In this document: in pieces, positions 49,207-57,885 of the stretch
Numbering within the stretch: the stretch's first letter is position 1
Layout of the letters: each line of letters opens with the position of its first letter
Source of the DNA: DASQPR01 sp963727415
Lineage (GTDB): Bacteria; Actinomycetota; Actinomycetes; Mycobacteriales; Micromonosporaceae
Assembly (NCBI GenBank): GCA_963727415.1
Contig: CAVSGF010000002.1
Location: 2,108,001 to 2,172,000 of the forward strand
Direction: 5' to 3'
Length of the DNA: 64,000 bases
Program-made: the position numbers and the translations under genes
The notes under the pieces: model-generated
Databases searched by the model: none
Seen by the model: the letters and a program-made list of their open reading frames with translations, nothing else
What the model was told of the DNA's origin: nothing

Positions 49207-49764
49207 TCAGGAGCGCCCGAGGTAACGACCGTCGCGGGTATCGACCTTGATCTTCTCGCCGGTGGTGATGAACAGGGGTACCTGGACGGTCGCGCCGGTC
49301 TCCAGCGTGGCCGGCTTGGTTCCACCGGTGGACCGGTCGCCTTGCAGGCCCGGCTCGGTGTAGGTGACCTCGAGGAAAACGCTGGTGGCGAGCTCGACGT
49401 ACAGCGGGGTGCCCTCGTGCAGCGCCACCGTCGCCTCCGCCTCGGGCAACAGGTACTTGGCGGCTTCGCCCACGGTTTCGGTCGCTACGTGGATCTGGTC
49501 GTAGGACTCGAGGTCCATGAACACGTAGTCTTCGCCGTCCTGGTAGAGGTACTGCATGGTGCGCTTGTCGACGGTGGCTGTGTCGACCTTGGTACCGGCG
49601 TTGAAGGTGCGGTCGACGACCTTCCCGGACAGCACGTTCTTCAGCGTGGTGCGCACGAAGGCGCCGCCCTTACCGGGCTTGACGTGCTGGAATTCGACGA
49701 CCGTCCAAAGATCACCGTCGAGGTTCAGGACGAGCCCGTTCTTGAGGTCGTTCGTGGTGGCCAT
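49207..49764 (-). CDS. efp: elongation factor P
   Basis: Relieves ribosome stalling at proline runs. 185 residues in three beta domains. The loop VKPGKGGAFVRTTLKN carries the lysine that is modified in some bacteria. ATG 49764 is used because homology begins MATTNDLKNGLVLNLDG. In the aroQ-efp-nusB order. Confidence 0.96.
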   Translation of the reverse strand: MATTNDLKNGLVLNLDGDLWTVVEFQHVKPGKGGAFVRTTLKNVLSGKVVDRTFNAGTKVDTATVDKRTMQYLYQDGEDYVFMDLESYDQIHVATETVGEAAKYLLPEAEATVALHEGTPLYVELATSVFLEVTYTEPGLQGDRSTGGTKPATLETGATVQVPLFITTGEKIKVDTRDGRYLGRS

Positions 49765-49881
49765 GACCTGCCTTGATCTTTTCTGACTATGGACCGCGCT
49801 AGATGATCTCCAGCGCGCGGGTAACCGGGCAAGTCTACTCACCGGGGGCGTCCGGCCTCCGGCACGGGTGCGCGGTCCGGG

Positions 49882-50313
49882 TCAGGCGGTACCCGCGGCG
49901 ATGTGCTCAAGAGCCAGGCGGTAGCCGTCCACGCCAAGCCCGGCGATCACCCCGGTCGCCACCCCCGAAATCACCGAATGGTGCCGGAACTCCTCCCGGG
50001 CATGGATGTTCGAGATGTGCACTTCGATGAGCGGGGCGGTGAGCATCGCGCAGGCATCCCGGATCGCGTACGAGTAGTGCGACCAAGCGCCGGGATTGAG
50101 CACGACCGGCGCACCCTCGTCGGCGGCTTGATGCAGCCACGCGATCATCTGATGTTCGGCGTCGGTCTGCCGGGCCACGACGTCAAGGCCGAGTTCCTTG
50201 CCGGCTCGCTCGCACTCGGTGACCAGGTCGGCGTAGCCAGTCGTGCCGTAGACGTCGACCTGGCGACGGCCCAGCCGACCGAGATTGACACCGTTGAGGA
50301 CGTACACGATCAT
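49882..50313 (-). CDS. aroQ: type II 3-dehydroquinate dehydratase
   Basis: Third step of the shikimate pathway. 143 residues. Catalytic tyrosine in VDVYGTTGYADL (near residue 22), NPGAWSHYSYAIRDA and the histidine in IEVHISNIHAREEFRHHSV are diagnostic for the dodecameric type II enzyme. Separated from aroB by a toxin-antitoxin-like pair. Confidence 0.95.
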   Translation of the reverse strand: MIVYVLNGVNLGRLGRRQVDVYGTTGYADLVTECERAGKELGLDVVARQTDAEHQMIAWLHQAADEGAPVVLNPGAWSHYSYAIRDACAMLTAPLIEVHISNIHAREEFRHHSVISGVATGVIAGLGVDGYRLALEHIAAGTA

Positions 50314-50356
50314 CCCGCCACGATAGCCGTCAGGCCGCGTGCCCAGGTTGGCCGCA

Positions 50357-50417
50357 TGGCGACTTTCGTGCTGGTTCACGGGCGCGGACGCAGGCGCCAT
50401 CGGCGTGATCGCGGGCC
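50357..50417 (+). pseudogene. possible 5' remnant of an alpha/beta-hydrolase gene
   Basis: ATGGCGACTTTCGTGCTGGT encodes MATFVLVHG, the usual first nine residues of small actinobacterial alpha/beta hydrolases (oxyanion HG). After that the frame gives only arginine-rich, non-homologous sequence and runs into the antitoxin gene on the other strand. It may be chance, or the relic of a gene lost when the neighbouring pair arrived. Confidence 0.3.
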
Positions 50418-50729
50418 TCAGGCGGCCCGGTGCGCCAGTGCTCCCAGCGCTCGCTGCACATCGGCGAGCGAGACCACCCGATCGCCATCCAGCGCCGCCA
50501 ACTGTGCTTCGACGCATTCCCGGATGAACGCGCCAGCCGAGATGCCGCGAGCGTCGGCCTGCTGCTTGATCCGCAGATACGTGTCCGGCCGCCACTTCAC
50601 GGTCTTGGTAACCATCGGGGAGCTGTCCGGTACCGGTGGCAACTCGGCCATCCCGGCGTCGTCGAACTCGAACTTCATGTCGCCGTGCGCGACGGCGTCG
50701 GCGGCTCGACGTCCTTCGGTCGTCCTCAT
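50418..50729 (-). CDS. probable ribbon-helix-helix antitoxin
   Basis: 103 residues. The central part (VTKTVKWRPDTYLRIKQQAD, then ARGISAGAFIRECVEAQLAA) has the beta strand and two helices of a CopG/Arc-type DNA-binding fold. An acidic N-terminal stretch and an alanine-rich C-terminal helix flank it. Its ATG overlaps the stop of the preceding small gene (ATGA), the arrangement of toxin-antitoxin pairs in which the toxin is first. It would bind its own promoter and the toxin. Not matched to a named family. Confidence 0.65.
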   Translation of the reverse strand: MRTTEGRRAADAVAHGDMKFEFDDAGMAELPPVPDSSPMVTKTVKWRPDTYLRIKQQADARGISAGAFIRECVEAQLAALDGDRVVSLADVQRALGALAHRAA

Positions 50730-50998
50730 TGCGTCGCCTCCCATTCGCGAAACCGCGCCTGCTGCTCGGCGGTCATCACCGATGCGCCGACGATCTCCCA
50801 GTCCAGACCGCCGGCATGATGCAAGATCACGATGAGCGGCCGGCCGCCCACCGTCCGCCCCCAGATCGACAGCAGCTTGATACCGTCGGCGTAGCCGGGG
50901 ACCGGCCAGCGGCGCCGCGCGCCGAGAACCTGCGCCACCTCGTCGGGCCGGATGTCCCGCAGCACGTCGAGCGCGCCGGAAAGCCATTCGTACCCCAC
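50726..50998 (-). CDS. probable small toxin partner
   Basis: 90 residues with a GTG start (GYEWLSGALDVLRDIRPDEV onward). The pattern is helix, then DGIKLLSIWGRTVGGRPLIV, IVGASVMTAEQQARFREWE, resembling BrnT/RelE-like small ribonucleases with a short beta-sheet core and a C-terminal helix containing the A-S-V-M-T-A-E-Q segment. The family call is tentative. It overlaps the ribbon-helix-helix gene by four bases, so it reads as toxin plus antitoxin inserted into the aro cluster. The start codon is weakly supported; no good ribosome binding site is seen. Confidence 0.55.
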   Translation of the reverse strand: MGYEWLSGALDVLRDIRPDEVAQVLGARRRWPVPGYADGIKLLSIWGRTVGGRPLIVILHHAGGLDWEIVGASVMTAEQQARFREWEATQ

Positions 50999-51119
50999 TC
51001 CGCCACGGTAACACGAAGGTAATACCGGCGCTTCTCGGCGGCATGGCGGCTTGCCCGATTGATCGTGCCCGGCCGTGCGGGCCATGACCTCCGCAACGGG
51101 ACATGATCATGCGGACGTG

Positions 51120-52193
51120 TTACGCGGCCACCTCGGTGTACGCGGCCTCCAGCAGCTCTTCATCCGGACCCGTCAGAACTCCGGGCTTGCCGACACCGTC
51201 CAGAACGACGAATCGCAGCGTCGATCCGCGCGCCTTCTTGTCGATGCCCATCGTGGCCCGCAGCGCCGGCCAGGCGTCCCGGTCGTAGCCGACCGGCAGG
51301 CCAAACGATGCCAGCAGGTCACGGTGCCGGTCCGCGGTGGCCTGATCCAGGCGACCGGTCCGGCGGCCGAGCGCGGCCGCGTACACCATGCCGACCGATA
51401 TCGCGTCGCCGTGCCGCCAGGCGTACCGCTCATGCTTCTCGATGGCGTGCCCGAGCGTGTGCCCGTAGTTGAGGATCTCGCGCAGCCCGGCCTCACGCAG
51501 ATCCTCCGAGACCACCCGCGCCTTGACCGCGATCGCCCGCTCGATCAGCTCCCGTAGCGCCGGCCCGTCGATGTCCATCGCGGTGGCCGGGCGTGCGCAG
51601 CGGTCGAGGATCACCGGATCGGCGATGAAGCCGCACTTGATCACTTCGGCGAGCCCGGCACGCAGGTCGCGTGACGGCAGGGTCGCCAGCGAGGACAGGT
51701 CGCAGAGCACCCCGGCCGGCGGATGGAACGCACCGACCAGGTTCTTGCCGCCGGCGATGTTGACACCGGTCTTGCCGCCGACAGCGGCGTCGACCATGCC
51801 AAGCACCGAAGTCGGTACGTGCACCACACGCACGCCGCGCAGCCAGCACGCGGCGACAAAGCCGGCCAGATCGGTCGCGGCTCCCCCGCCGACCCCGACC
51901 ACCGCATCGGTACGGGTGAAGCCGGCAGCGGCCAGTTCGTCCCAGCACCGGGCGGCGACCTCGACCGTCTTACCCGCCTCGGCGTCCGGAATCTCGATGG
52001 CGACCCCGATCAGTCCGGCGCCGGCCAGCACATCGGCGATGCGAGCGGCCACCGGGCGGAGCGGCTCGGCGTAGAGCACCGCGACCCGGGTGGCGCCGAC
52101 CACCAGGCCCGGCAGCCGTGCCGCGAGGTCCGTTCCGATCAGCACGTCGTATGGCCGCTCGCCACCGACCCGGATGGTAGACACGCCGGTCAT
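51120..52193 (-). CDS. aroB: 3-dehydroquinate synthase
   Basis: Second step of the shikimate pathway, using NAD and a metal. 357 residues. NAD loop VGVGGGAATDLAGFVAACWL, then TSVLGMVDAAVGGKTGVNI, and metal ligands in LAEVIKCGFIADP and ILNYGHTLGHAIEKHERYAW. Coupled to aroK by a four-base overlap. Confidence 0.96.
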   Translation of the reverse strand: MTGVSTIRVGGERPYDVLIGTDLAARLPGLVVGATRVAVLYAEPLRPVAARIADVLAGAGLIGVAIEIPDAEAGKTVEVAARCWDELAAAGFTRTDAVVGVGGGAATDLAGFVAACWLRGVRVVHVPTSVLGMVDAAVGGKTGVNIAGGKNLVGAFHPPAGVLCDLSSLATLPSRDLRAGLAEVIKCGFIADPVILDRCARPATAMDIDGPALRELIERAIAVKARVVSEDLREAGLREILNYGHTLGHAIEKHERYAWRHGDAISVGMVYAAALGRRTGRLDQATADRHRDLLASFGLPVGYDRDAWPALRATMGIDKKARGSTLRFVVLDGVGKPGVLTGPDEELLEAAYTEVAA

Positions 52194-52696
52194 GAGCCGC
52201 CCAGCAGCGCCACGATCTCGGCGGTCACGTCCCGCGGCGGCTTCCCGTCGGTGTCCACCGTGTAGGTCGCCACTTCCTGGTACAGGGGGCGCCGCTGATC
52301 CAACTGGGCGCGCAGGGTCGCTCTCGGGTTGACCGACAGCAGCGGGCGCCCGGTCTCCAAGCCCACGCGCTTGACCGCGTCGGCCAGCCCGACCGAGAGG
52401 AACACCACCGTATGCCCGGTCAGCAGTGCCCGGTTGGCCGGCGCCATCACCGCTCCACCGCCGAGCGCGAGGACCCCGCCGTGCGACGCCAGCGCGACAC
52501 CAAGCGCCTTGCCCTCCAGGACGCGGAAATGGTCCTCGCCGTCATCGATGAATATCTCCGGAATCGTCTTTCCGGCCATCGAGACGATGTCCGCGTCGGT
52601 GTCCCGGAACGGCAGCCCGATGGCGTCGGCGAGCAGGCCGCCGACGGTGGTTTTGCCGGATCCGGGCGGGCCCACCAGGACCACCGCCGGTTTCAT
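52190..52696 (-). CDS. aroK: shikimate kinase
   Basis: Phosphorylates shikimate. 168 residues. P-loop VLVGPPGSGKTTVGGLLADA, shikimate-binding DTDADIV, and VLALGGGAV, plus RPLLS in the lid region. ATG 52696 overlaps the aroC stop. Confidence 0.95.
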   Translation of the reverse strand: MKPAVVLVGPPGSGKTTVGGLLADAIGLPFRDTDADIVSMAGKTIPEIFIDDGEDHFRVLEGKALGVALASHGGVLALGGGAVMAPANRALLTGHTVVFLSVGLADAVKRVGLETGRPLLSVNPRATLRAQLDQRRPLYQEVATYTVDTDGKPPRDVTAEIVALLGGS

Positions 52697-53871
52697 CGGA
52701 TCACCAGCCCTTCCAGGTATCCGGTCAGGTTGCGCTGGATCTCCGCAACCGAGTCCCCGCCGAACTTCTCGGTAGCGGCCTCGGCCAGGACCAATGCGAC
52801 CATGGATTCGGCGACCACCGCGGCGGCCGGGACCGCGCACACGTCGGAGCGCTGATTGATGGCCGTGGCCGGCTCCCCGGTCGCTACGTCGACTGTGGCC
52901 AGTGGCCGGTTCAGCGACGAGATCGGCTTCATCGCGGCCCGTACCCGAAGCGGCTCGCCGCTGGTCATACCGCCTTCCAGGCCTCCGGCCCGGTCGGTCA
53001 GGCGGCGCAGGCCGTTGGCGGTCGACGCGATCTCGTCGTGCGCCACCGAGCCGCGGCTGCGCGCCTGGATGAACGCGTCACCGATCTCGACGCCTTTGAC
53101 GGCCTGGATGGACATCAGGGCCGCCGCCAGGCGCGAGTCGAGCTTGCGATCCCACTGCGTGTGGCTGCCCAGGCCGGGTGGCACTCCGTAGGCGACCACC
53201 TCGACGATGCCGCCGAGGGTGTCCGCATCCTGCTTGGCAGCGTCTACCTCAGCCACCATCCGGACACTGGCGTCCGGGTCCAGGCAGCGCAACGGATCCT
53301 CATCAAGGCGAGCCTGATCGGCCGGCACCGGGATCAGGCCGGGCTTGACGGCGACCGGACCAAGTTCCACCACATGCGAGACGATCTCGATGCCGAGCGC
53401 TTGCCCGATCAGCGCCTTGGCCACGGTTCCCACGGCACACCGGGCCGCGGTCTCGCGGGCACTGGCGCGCTCCAGGATCGGCCGGGCATCCCCGTGGCCG
53501 TACTTCTGCATGCCGGCCAGGTCGGCGTGGCCCGGCCGGGGCCGGGTCAGCGGAGCGTTGCGTGCCTGGCCGGCCAGTACGGCCTCGTCGACCGGGTCGG
53601 CGGACATCACGGTCTGCCACTTCGGCCACTCGGTGTTATTGACCCGGATCGCCACCGGCGAGCCGAGTGTCCGGCCGTGCCGCACCCCTCCGAGGATCTC
53701 GACCTCGTCCTGCTCGAACTTCATCCGCGCTCCGCGCCCATAGCCGAGCCGGCGCCGGGCCAGTTCGGCCGCGATGTCCCTATGCGTGACCGCGACCCCG
53801 GCCGGCACGCCGTCGAGTACTGCCACCAGCGCGGGACCGTGCGACTCGCCCGCAGTCAACCAACGCAACAC
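52693..53871 (-). CDS. aroC: chorismate synthase
   Basis: FMN-dependent last step to chorismate. 392 residues. Signature 1 GESHGPALVAVLDGVPAGV at the N terminus, GHADLAGMQKYGHGDARPIL, and ASARETAARCAVGTVAKAL. Sequence near the C terminus (RSDVCAVPAAAVVAESMVA) is also typical. First gene of aroC-aroK-aroB. Confidence 0.96.
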   Translation of the reverse strand: MLRWLTAGESHGPALVAVLDGVPAGVAVTHRDIAAELARRRLGYGRGARMKFEQDEVEILGGVRHGRTLGSPVAIRVNNTEWPKWQTVMSADPVDEAVLAGQARNAPLTRPRPGHADLAGMQKYGHGDARPILERASARETAARCAVGTVAKALIGQALGIEIVSHVVELGPVAVKPGLIPVPADQARLDEDPLRCLDPDASVRMVAEVDAAKQDADTLGGIVEVVAYGVPPGLGSHTQWDRKLDSRLAAALMSIQAVKGVEIGDAFIQARSRGSVAHDEIASTANGLRRLTDRAGGLEGGMTSGEPLRVRAAMKPISSLNRPLATVDVATGEPATAINQRSDVCAVPAAAVVAESMVALVLAEAATEKFGGDSVAEIQRNLTGYLEGLVIR

Positions 53872-53920
53872 CGGATCAGTCTGGCATGCCGGACGCCGGC
53901 GTCCCGGTACGCGGGTGGGC

Positions 53921-54535
53921 CTATCCCACGTCGTGAGGCGTGCGCCACATGGTCGTCACCACCGCCCCGGACGGCATGACCAACTGCTGGTGCTCCCGGA
54001 AGCCGACGCTCTCATACCGCTTCAGGTTCGCCGGGTTCGTCGATTCCAGGTATGCCGGCATGCCGGTCGCGTCGATGCGGGCCAGGTTCTCCCGAAGCAG
54101 CTCCATGCCCAGGCCCTTGCCGCGGTGCCGGTCATGGGTGGCCAGGACACTGAGGTAGAAATGCGGCTCCACCGGGTGAGCCCGGTCCAGCACTTCGAAG
54201 ATCCGCAACAGCCCATCGGTGACGGCCGGGCCCACCACCCCGGTGAAGAACGCCTCGAAGTCGGCTTCCTCGGCCGGAGTCAGTTCCTTGCCGCCCGGCG
54301 GGATCCAGAGCGCCACCGACTCACAGCGAGCGGTCACGAGCATCCACTGGTAACGCATGGCGGATGTGACGAACAGCCGCCACATCCGGCCCGCCTGGCC
54401 GGATCGCTTCGCGCGATCCGGAAACGCCGGTCCCCAGAGCGGGTCGTCGAAGAACGCGGTCGTCATCGCCTCGACGATTCCGTCGACGTCGGCCGGTGTC
54501 GCGGCCCGGACCATCATCGGATCATCCGCACTCAT
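53921..54535 (-). CDS. GNAT-family N-acetyltransferase
   Basis: 204 residues, acetyl-CoA-dependent. The acetyl-CoA loop is HDRHRGKGLGMELLRENLA, preceded by the strand HFYLSVLATH and followed by PAYLESTNPANLKRYESVGF. The N terminus (VRAATPADVDGIVEAMTTAF) is also standard. The substrate cannot be inferred; proteins of this kind include drug and small-molecule acetylases. Sits between aroC and aroE on the same strand, not obviously coupled. Confidence 0.88.
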   Translation of the reverse strand: MSADDPMMVRAATPADVDGIVEAMTTAFFDDPLWGPAFPDRAKRSGQAGRMWRLFVTSAMRYQWMLVTARCESVALWIPPGGKELTPAEEADFEAFFTGVVGPAVTDGLLRIFEVLDRAHPVEPHFYLSVLATHDRHRGKGLGMELLRENLARIDATGMPAYLESTNPANLKRYESVGFREHQQLVMPSGAVVTTMWRTPHDVG

Positions 54536-54575
54536 GGCCGCACTCTAGCGAGAATGATCGCGATGTGAAGCCCGA

Positions 54576-55385
54576 CTACCGGTTGGTTACCGCCGCGAAC
54601 AGTGCCGACCGCATGGCGGCCGCCGGCGCCCGCTGACCGGTGAACATCTCGAACTGCCGTAACGCCTGGAACAGCAGCAGGTCCAGCCCCGACACGATGG
54701 AGAGTCCGGCGGCCGCCGCGCTGGCCGCGAGCGGCGTCGGCCACGGATCATAGATGGCGTCGAACAGGACCGATCCGGGCCGCCATGGCGGTGCCAATGC
54801 ATCGGCCACGCCCTTCGGCACCGTTGAGATGATCAGGTCGGCGCCCGCGCACGCGGATGCTTGCTCCCACGGCCGGTGTACCACCGTTACGCCCCCTGCC
54901 GCGGACCGCATCGCCTCGACAGCCTCGGCGCGGCGCGCGTACACGGTTACCGCGGCGGCGCCCAGTTCGGCGGCGGCGGCGAGCGCGGCCCGGGCGGTAC
55001 CGCCCGCGCCGAGCACGGCGACGGTGGTGACGGCCTCCGGCCCGAGGCTGAGGACCGCGTCGACCATGGCCGGCGCGTCGGTGTTCTCCGCGAGCCAGCC
55101 GCCATCGTGCCGCACCAGGGTGTTGGCCGCTCCGACGCCGGCTGCGGCCGGCGTGACCTCATCCGCCACGACAAGGGCCGCTTGCTTGAGCGGCATCGTC
55201 AGAGACAGGCCGGACCAGCTGTCGTCCAGCCGGCCAACCAGCGCCGGAAGTTCCGCCTCGGCACACTCGATCGCGGTGTAGTCCCAGCCGATCAGGCCAA
55301 GCGCCGCGTACCCGGCGTTATGCACCACCGGTGACAGCGAATGCGCGATCGGCTTGCCCAGCACCGCGGCGCGATGCCTCAGCAT
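54576..55385 (-). CDS. aroE: shikimate 5-dehydrogenase
   Basis: NADPH-dependent reduction of 3-dehydroshikimate. 269 residues. Substrate site GKPIAHSLSPVVHNAGYAAL, catalytic lysine in TMPLKQAALV, NTLVR and TDAPAM, and NADP loop VAVLGAGGTARAALAAAAE. The start overlaps the mltG stop by seven bases. Confidence 0.94.
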   Translation of the reverse strand: MLRHRAAVLGKPIAHSLSPVVHNAGYAALGLIGWDYTAIECAEAELPALVGRLDDSWSGLSLTMPLKQAALVVADEVTPAAAGVGAANTLVRHDGGWLAENTDAPAMVDAVLSLGPEAVTTVAVLGAGGTARAALAAAAELGAAAVTVYARRAEAVEAMRSAAGGVTVVHRPWEQASACAGADLIISTVPKGVADALAPPWRPGSVLFDAIYDPWPTPLAASAAAAGLSIVSGLDLLLFQALRQFEMFTGQRAPAAAMRSALFAAVTNR

Positions 55386-57427
55386 GACAGGTCGGTAACC
55401 CCGTTCTTGCAGGCCTTGGCGATGTTGGCGTTATGCCCGGCGAGGGTCTTCGCGTAGGCCATGTCGCCCTTGGTGTCGATCGTGACGAAGTAGTAGTAGT
55501 TCGTCTTCGGCGGTGCCATGGCACCGGTGAGCGCATCCTTACCAGGATTGCTGATCGCGCCCGGTGGCATGCCCTTGATGATGTATGTGTTGTATGGGTC
55601 GGTCGCGTCCTGCTGCGCCTTGCCGATGTCCTTCGACTGCTTGGTGTCCTTGCCGTGCAACGCCAGCCAGTAGTTGATGGTGCTGTCCAGGCCGAGGTGG
55701 TTGCCGGCGAAGTTCTTGTAGGCGCGGTTGTAGATGACCCGTGACACCCCACCCATGTCCTTGGAAGTGATCGCTTCCTTCTGCGCGATCGACGCGGTGA
55801 TCAGGGCCTCATACGGTGGAATGTTGAGCGCCTTCACCTTGTCCCGGAACCCGAGGCCGTCGACGGTGTCGTTGAACTCGCTCACCATCGCCTTCAGCAT
55901 GGTGGTGGCGTCCATGCCCGGATCGAAGTTGTAGGTGTCCGGGAACAGGAAACCCTCGATCTTCGCGGCCGACTTCTTGCCTTCGCCGCCGTCGAACCAC
56001 CACGATGGCACCCCGAGTGCCTCTGGGTCCTTCGCGGCGTCCTGCAGGTCCTTCAGCGGTACGCCGGTCTTTTCGTGCAGCAGCGCGAAGATCTGGACCG
56101 AGATCATGCCCTCGGGAATCGTCACCGACAGCGCGACCTTGTTGACCAGCTTGCCGTTGGCATCCTTGGCCACCAGGGCGGCCAGTGCACTCTTGGCGCT
56201 CATGTGCTTGTGCATCTTGAACAGGCCGGGCTGGATCGACCTGGCCGCGGCCGCATCGCTGGTGGCGGCGTTGACGAACGCCTTGGCGCTCTTGACGACG
56301 TCGGCCTTGTAGAGCGTCTGAGCCACGTCGGTCGCGTTGTCGCCGTAGTTCACGGTGATGTTGACAGTGGCGGTCTCTCCGGTGCCGGAGTAGTCGGGCG
56401 CGCCTAACCGGTCGCGGATCTTGCCGTAACCGTAATAGCCGCCAAGGCCGACCAACGCGAGCATCGCGATCGCCACGAGGAATACCAGGCCGGTGCGACG
56501 CTTGCGGGGCTTGTCCGGGCCGTCCAGGGAGTCGTCCGCGTACGGCTCGCCGAACCCGACCGCCTGCTGGCCGCCGGTCGTACGCCCGCGACCGCGACCG
56601 TCGGTGAAATCGCGGCGTCCCAGGCCATCGGCCGGCGGCTGCTGACCATCGAAGTCGAAGCCGCGCTCGATGAAGCTCGGCTGGTAGGCGCCGCCGCTCG
56701 GGTAGCCGGCGTCGTAGCCCTCACCGGGATACCCCGGCCGCTGGTAGCGGTCATCCGGGTAGCTGCTCTCCGGCTGGTACGGCTGGCCGTACGGATCCGG
56801 CTGGTAGCTCTGGCCGCCGTAACCGCCGCCGTACTGCTGGTCACCGTACTGCTGGTCACCGTACTGCTGATCGGGGTACTGCTGATCGCCGTACTGCTGA
56901 TCGGGGTACTGCTGGCCCGCATAAGAACCGTTTCCACCGGTCGGCGGGTAGTAGCCATTGGGGTCGTACCGCGGCGGCTGCTGATCGTAGTTCCCCGGTT
57001 CCGGGTATCCGGGCCCGTAACCCTGGCCAGCGTAGTTCTGATCCGGGTACCGCGAACCCTGGTCGTAGTAGGCGCCATCCGGACCCTGGTCATAGCCCTG
57101 ACCTTGGTCGTAGCCCTGACCCTGGTCGTAGCCCTGGCCTTGGTCGTAGCCCTGGCCTTGGTCGTAGCCCTGGCCTTGGTCGTAGCCCTGGCCTTGGTCG
57201 TAGCCCTGGCCTTGGTCGTAGTAGCCGCCGGACGAGGGGTAGCCACCCTGGGCTGGATAGCCGCCATCCGGGGACGAGTAGGAGGCGCCGTCATAGCCGG
57301 CCGGCTGGCCGCCATGCTGGGTGCGCAAAACCGAGTGCCCGCGATCTACCGCGGGGTGATGGCGCCGCTGCTCCGCCTCGTCGTCATCCCAGGCGCCGCT
57401 CCACGACGCGCCTCGTCCGTCGTTCAT
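55379..57427 (-). CDS. mltG: endolytic murein transglycosylase MltG with long repeat-rich cytoplasmic region
   Basis: Cleaves nascent peptidoglycan at the membrane. 682 residues against about 340-400 in most bacteria. Residues about 1-310 are Gly/Tyr/Gln/Asp-rich, with seven YDQGQG repeats and later QYGDQQ/QYPDQQ repeats. One membrane segment follows (GLVFLVAIAMLALVGLGGYY, about 313-335), then the YceG domain (about 355-680) with the catalytic glutamate in LITASIAQKEAITSKD and GVSRVIYNRAYKNF. The repeat region should be cytoplasmic. Coupled to ruvX by a four-base overlap. Confidence 0.93.
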   Translation of the reverse strand: MNDGRGASWSGAWDDDEAEQRRHHPAVDRGHSVLRTQHGGQPAGYDGASYSSPDGGYPAQGGYPSSGGYYDQGQGYDQGQGYDQGQGYDQGQGYDQGQGYDQGQGYDQGQGYDQGPDGAYYDQGSRYPDQNYAGQGYGPGYPEPGNYDQQPPRYDPNGYYPPTGGNGSYAGQQYPDQQYGDQQYPDQQYGDQQYGDQQYGGGYGGQSYQPDPYGQPYQPESSYPDDRYQRPGYPGEGYDAGYPSGGAYQPSFIERGFDFDGQQPPADGLGRRDFTDGRGRGRTTGGQQAVGFGEPYADDSLDGPDKPRKRRTGLVFLVAIAMLALVGLGGYYGYGKIRDRLGAPDYSGTGETATVNITVNYGDNATDVAQTLYKADVVKSAKAFVNAATSDAAAARSIQPGLFKMHKHMSAKSALAALVAKDANGKLVNKVALSVTIPEGMISVQIFALLHEKTGVPLKDLQDAAKDPEALGVPSWWFDGGEGKKSAAKIEGFLFPDTYNFDPGMDATTMLKAMVSEFNDTVDGLGFRDKVKALNIPPYEALITASIAQKEAITSKDMGGVSRVIYNRAYKNFAGNHLGLDSTINYWLALHGKDTKQSKDIGKAQQDATDPYNTYIIKGMPPGAISNPGKDALTGAMAPPKTNYYYFVTIDTKGDMAYAKTLAGHNANIAKACKNGVTDLSC
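57085..57221 (-). repeat. 18-bp tandem repeats within mltG
   Basis: Seven and a half copies of an 18-base unit, plus-strand form TGGTCGTAGCCCTGGCCT, encode YDQGQG. Five central copies are identical; the outer ones differ by one or two bases. Frame is preserved whatever the copy number. Confidence 0.93.
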
Positions 57428-57885
57428 CGCACCTGCCTCCGGTGTGTGTCCAGCCAGCCCTGAAGAATCTCCACGGCGGCCGCCTGATCGACAACGGCAC
57501 GCTGACGCTTCCCCTTAACGCCGCGCTCGGCCAGCCTTCGAGAGGCCACAACCGTGGACATCCTCTCATCACTGAGCCAGATTGGCACTGGCCGAATGGC
57601 GAAGTTTAGTAGCTCCGCGTAAGCACGTACACCGCTAGCTGCGAGTCCTTCCTCGCCGGACAGCCGAACCGGCAGGCCGACGACGACGCCGACACTCTCA
57701 TGTGCACGAACCAGCCGGGCGATTTCCGCGATATCGTCCGGGATTCGATCGCCATCTGATTTCAGATCGCGACGGAGCGTAACCAACGGCGAGGCGAGGA
57801 TTCCGTCCGGGTCACTTATGGCGACTCCGACCCTGACCTGACCGACGTCGACGCCCAACCGGACGCCGCGGACGAATTCCGTCAC
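57424..57885 (-). CDS. ruvX: putative Holliday-junction resolvase / pre-16S rRNA nuclease
   Basis: YqgF/RuvX family, an RNase H-like fold. 153 residues. First acidic residue in RLGVDVGQVRVGVAISDPDG, VVVGLPVRLSGEEG, and the C-terminal catalytic aspartate in AVVDQAAAVEILQ. Also the WLSDERMSTVVASRRL motif. Possible roles are 16S rRNA 5'-end maturation or junction cleavage. In the conserved alaS-ruvX-mltG-aroE order. Confidence 0.94.
   Translation of the reverse strand: MTEFVRGVRLGVDVGQVRVGVAISDPDGILASPLVTLRRDLKSDGDRIPDDIAEIARLVRAHESVGVVVGLPVRLSGEEGLAASGVRAYAELLNFAIRPVPIWLSDERMSTVVASRRLAERGVKGKRQRAVVDQAAAVEILQGWLDTHRRQVR

Noticed and set aside
51102..51111. CATGATCATG palindrome near the aroB stop as an operator
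   Set aside because: Short, located at the 3' end of aroB and far from the start of the small gene pair; likely chance.
57085..57221. CRISPR-like periodic repeats
   Set aside because: They are 18-bp in-frame codon repeats inside mltG.
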